In this document: one piece after another, positions 14,164 to 14,272 of the stretch
How positions within the stretch are numbered: position 1 is the stretch's first letter
Layout: every line of letters begins with the position of its first letter
Source: Planctomycetaceae bacterium
GTDB taxonomy: Bacteria; Planctomycetota; Planctomycetia; Pirellulales; Thermoguttaceae
Assembly (NCBI GenBank): GCA_003509805.1
Contig: DOMV01000154.1
Span: forward strand, 1-14,272
Length of the DNA: 14,272 nt
Reading direction: 5' to 3'
Notes under the pieces: generated by a model
Told to the model about the DNA's origin: nothing
Seen by the model: the letters and a program-made list of their open reading frames with translations, nothing else
Databases searched by the model: none
Made by a program: the position numbers and the translations under genes

Positions 14164-14197
14164 CGCTTGTTGCTCGAACGCGCTTGTTGCTCGAACG
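14164..14197. repeat. Exact 17-bp tandem duplication
   Basis: CGCTTGTTGCTCGAACG occurs twice head to tail (14164-14180 and 14181-14197) without a mismatch. The region 13994-14272 otherwise contains no gene I can support. Confidence 0.9.
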
Positions 14198-14272
14198 CAA
14201 CATGTAACCCGATATTTACACGGACGTTGTGGTGAGTGAGTGCAACAAACAGCCGTCACCAAACAACCAATT

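Overview
The window looks like chromosomal DNA from a planctomycete, probably a Pirellulales or Thermoguttaceae-like lineage. This is an inference from gene content: a secreted DUF1080 protein, a membrane-anchored Ser/Thr protein kinase with repeats, a ScpA preceded by a long low-complexity membrane protein, a YqeG-type HAD phosphatase and ClpB, all in DNA of roughly 57% G+C. No rRNA, tRNA, CRISPR array or transposase was seen.

Layout. (1) 1-1907, plus strand: a two-gene module of a small HEPN-domain protein and an AAA+/ORC-CDC6-like P-loop ATPase. Sample lines are about 38% G+C by hand count, against about 57% in the rest, so it looks like an acquired, defence- or toxin-like cassette whose left end is cut by the window. 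(2) 2045-3993, plus strand: a membrane-anchored metallophosphoesterase with altered motifs and a YqeG-family HAD phosphatase. (3) 4130-9525, minus strand: an operon-like run transcribed from 9525 down to 4130. It encodes a membrane/coiled-coil protein with a C-terminal HTH-like domain, ScpA, a membrane Ser/Thr kinase, and a small membrane protein whose start overlaps the kinase stop by 19 nt. (4) 9942-12710, minus strand: clpB, with a strong ribosome binding site, a repeat-derived insertion and a clear intrinsic terminator. (5) 13076-13993, plus strand: a secreted DUF1080 protein, divergent from clpB, then about 280 bases with only small repeats.

How the genes may work together: the minus-strand run puts a condensin subunit (chromosome segregation) in the same probable transcription unit as a transmembrane Ser/Thr kinase and two membrane proteins, which suggests but does not prove phospho-signalling linked to chromosome organisation or the cell envelope. 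The HEPN-ATPase pair is the best candidate for a little-described system. A second theme is short tandem duplication. In-frame 12-bp units encoding V-D-x-x occur in two unrelated genes (clpB and the 517-aa protein), a 15-bp unit lies in the DUF1080 gene, a 16-bp array sits directly before the kinase start codon, and 15- and 17-bp duplications lie between genes.
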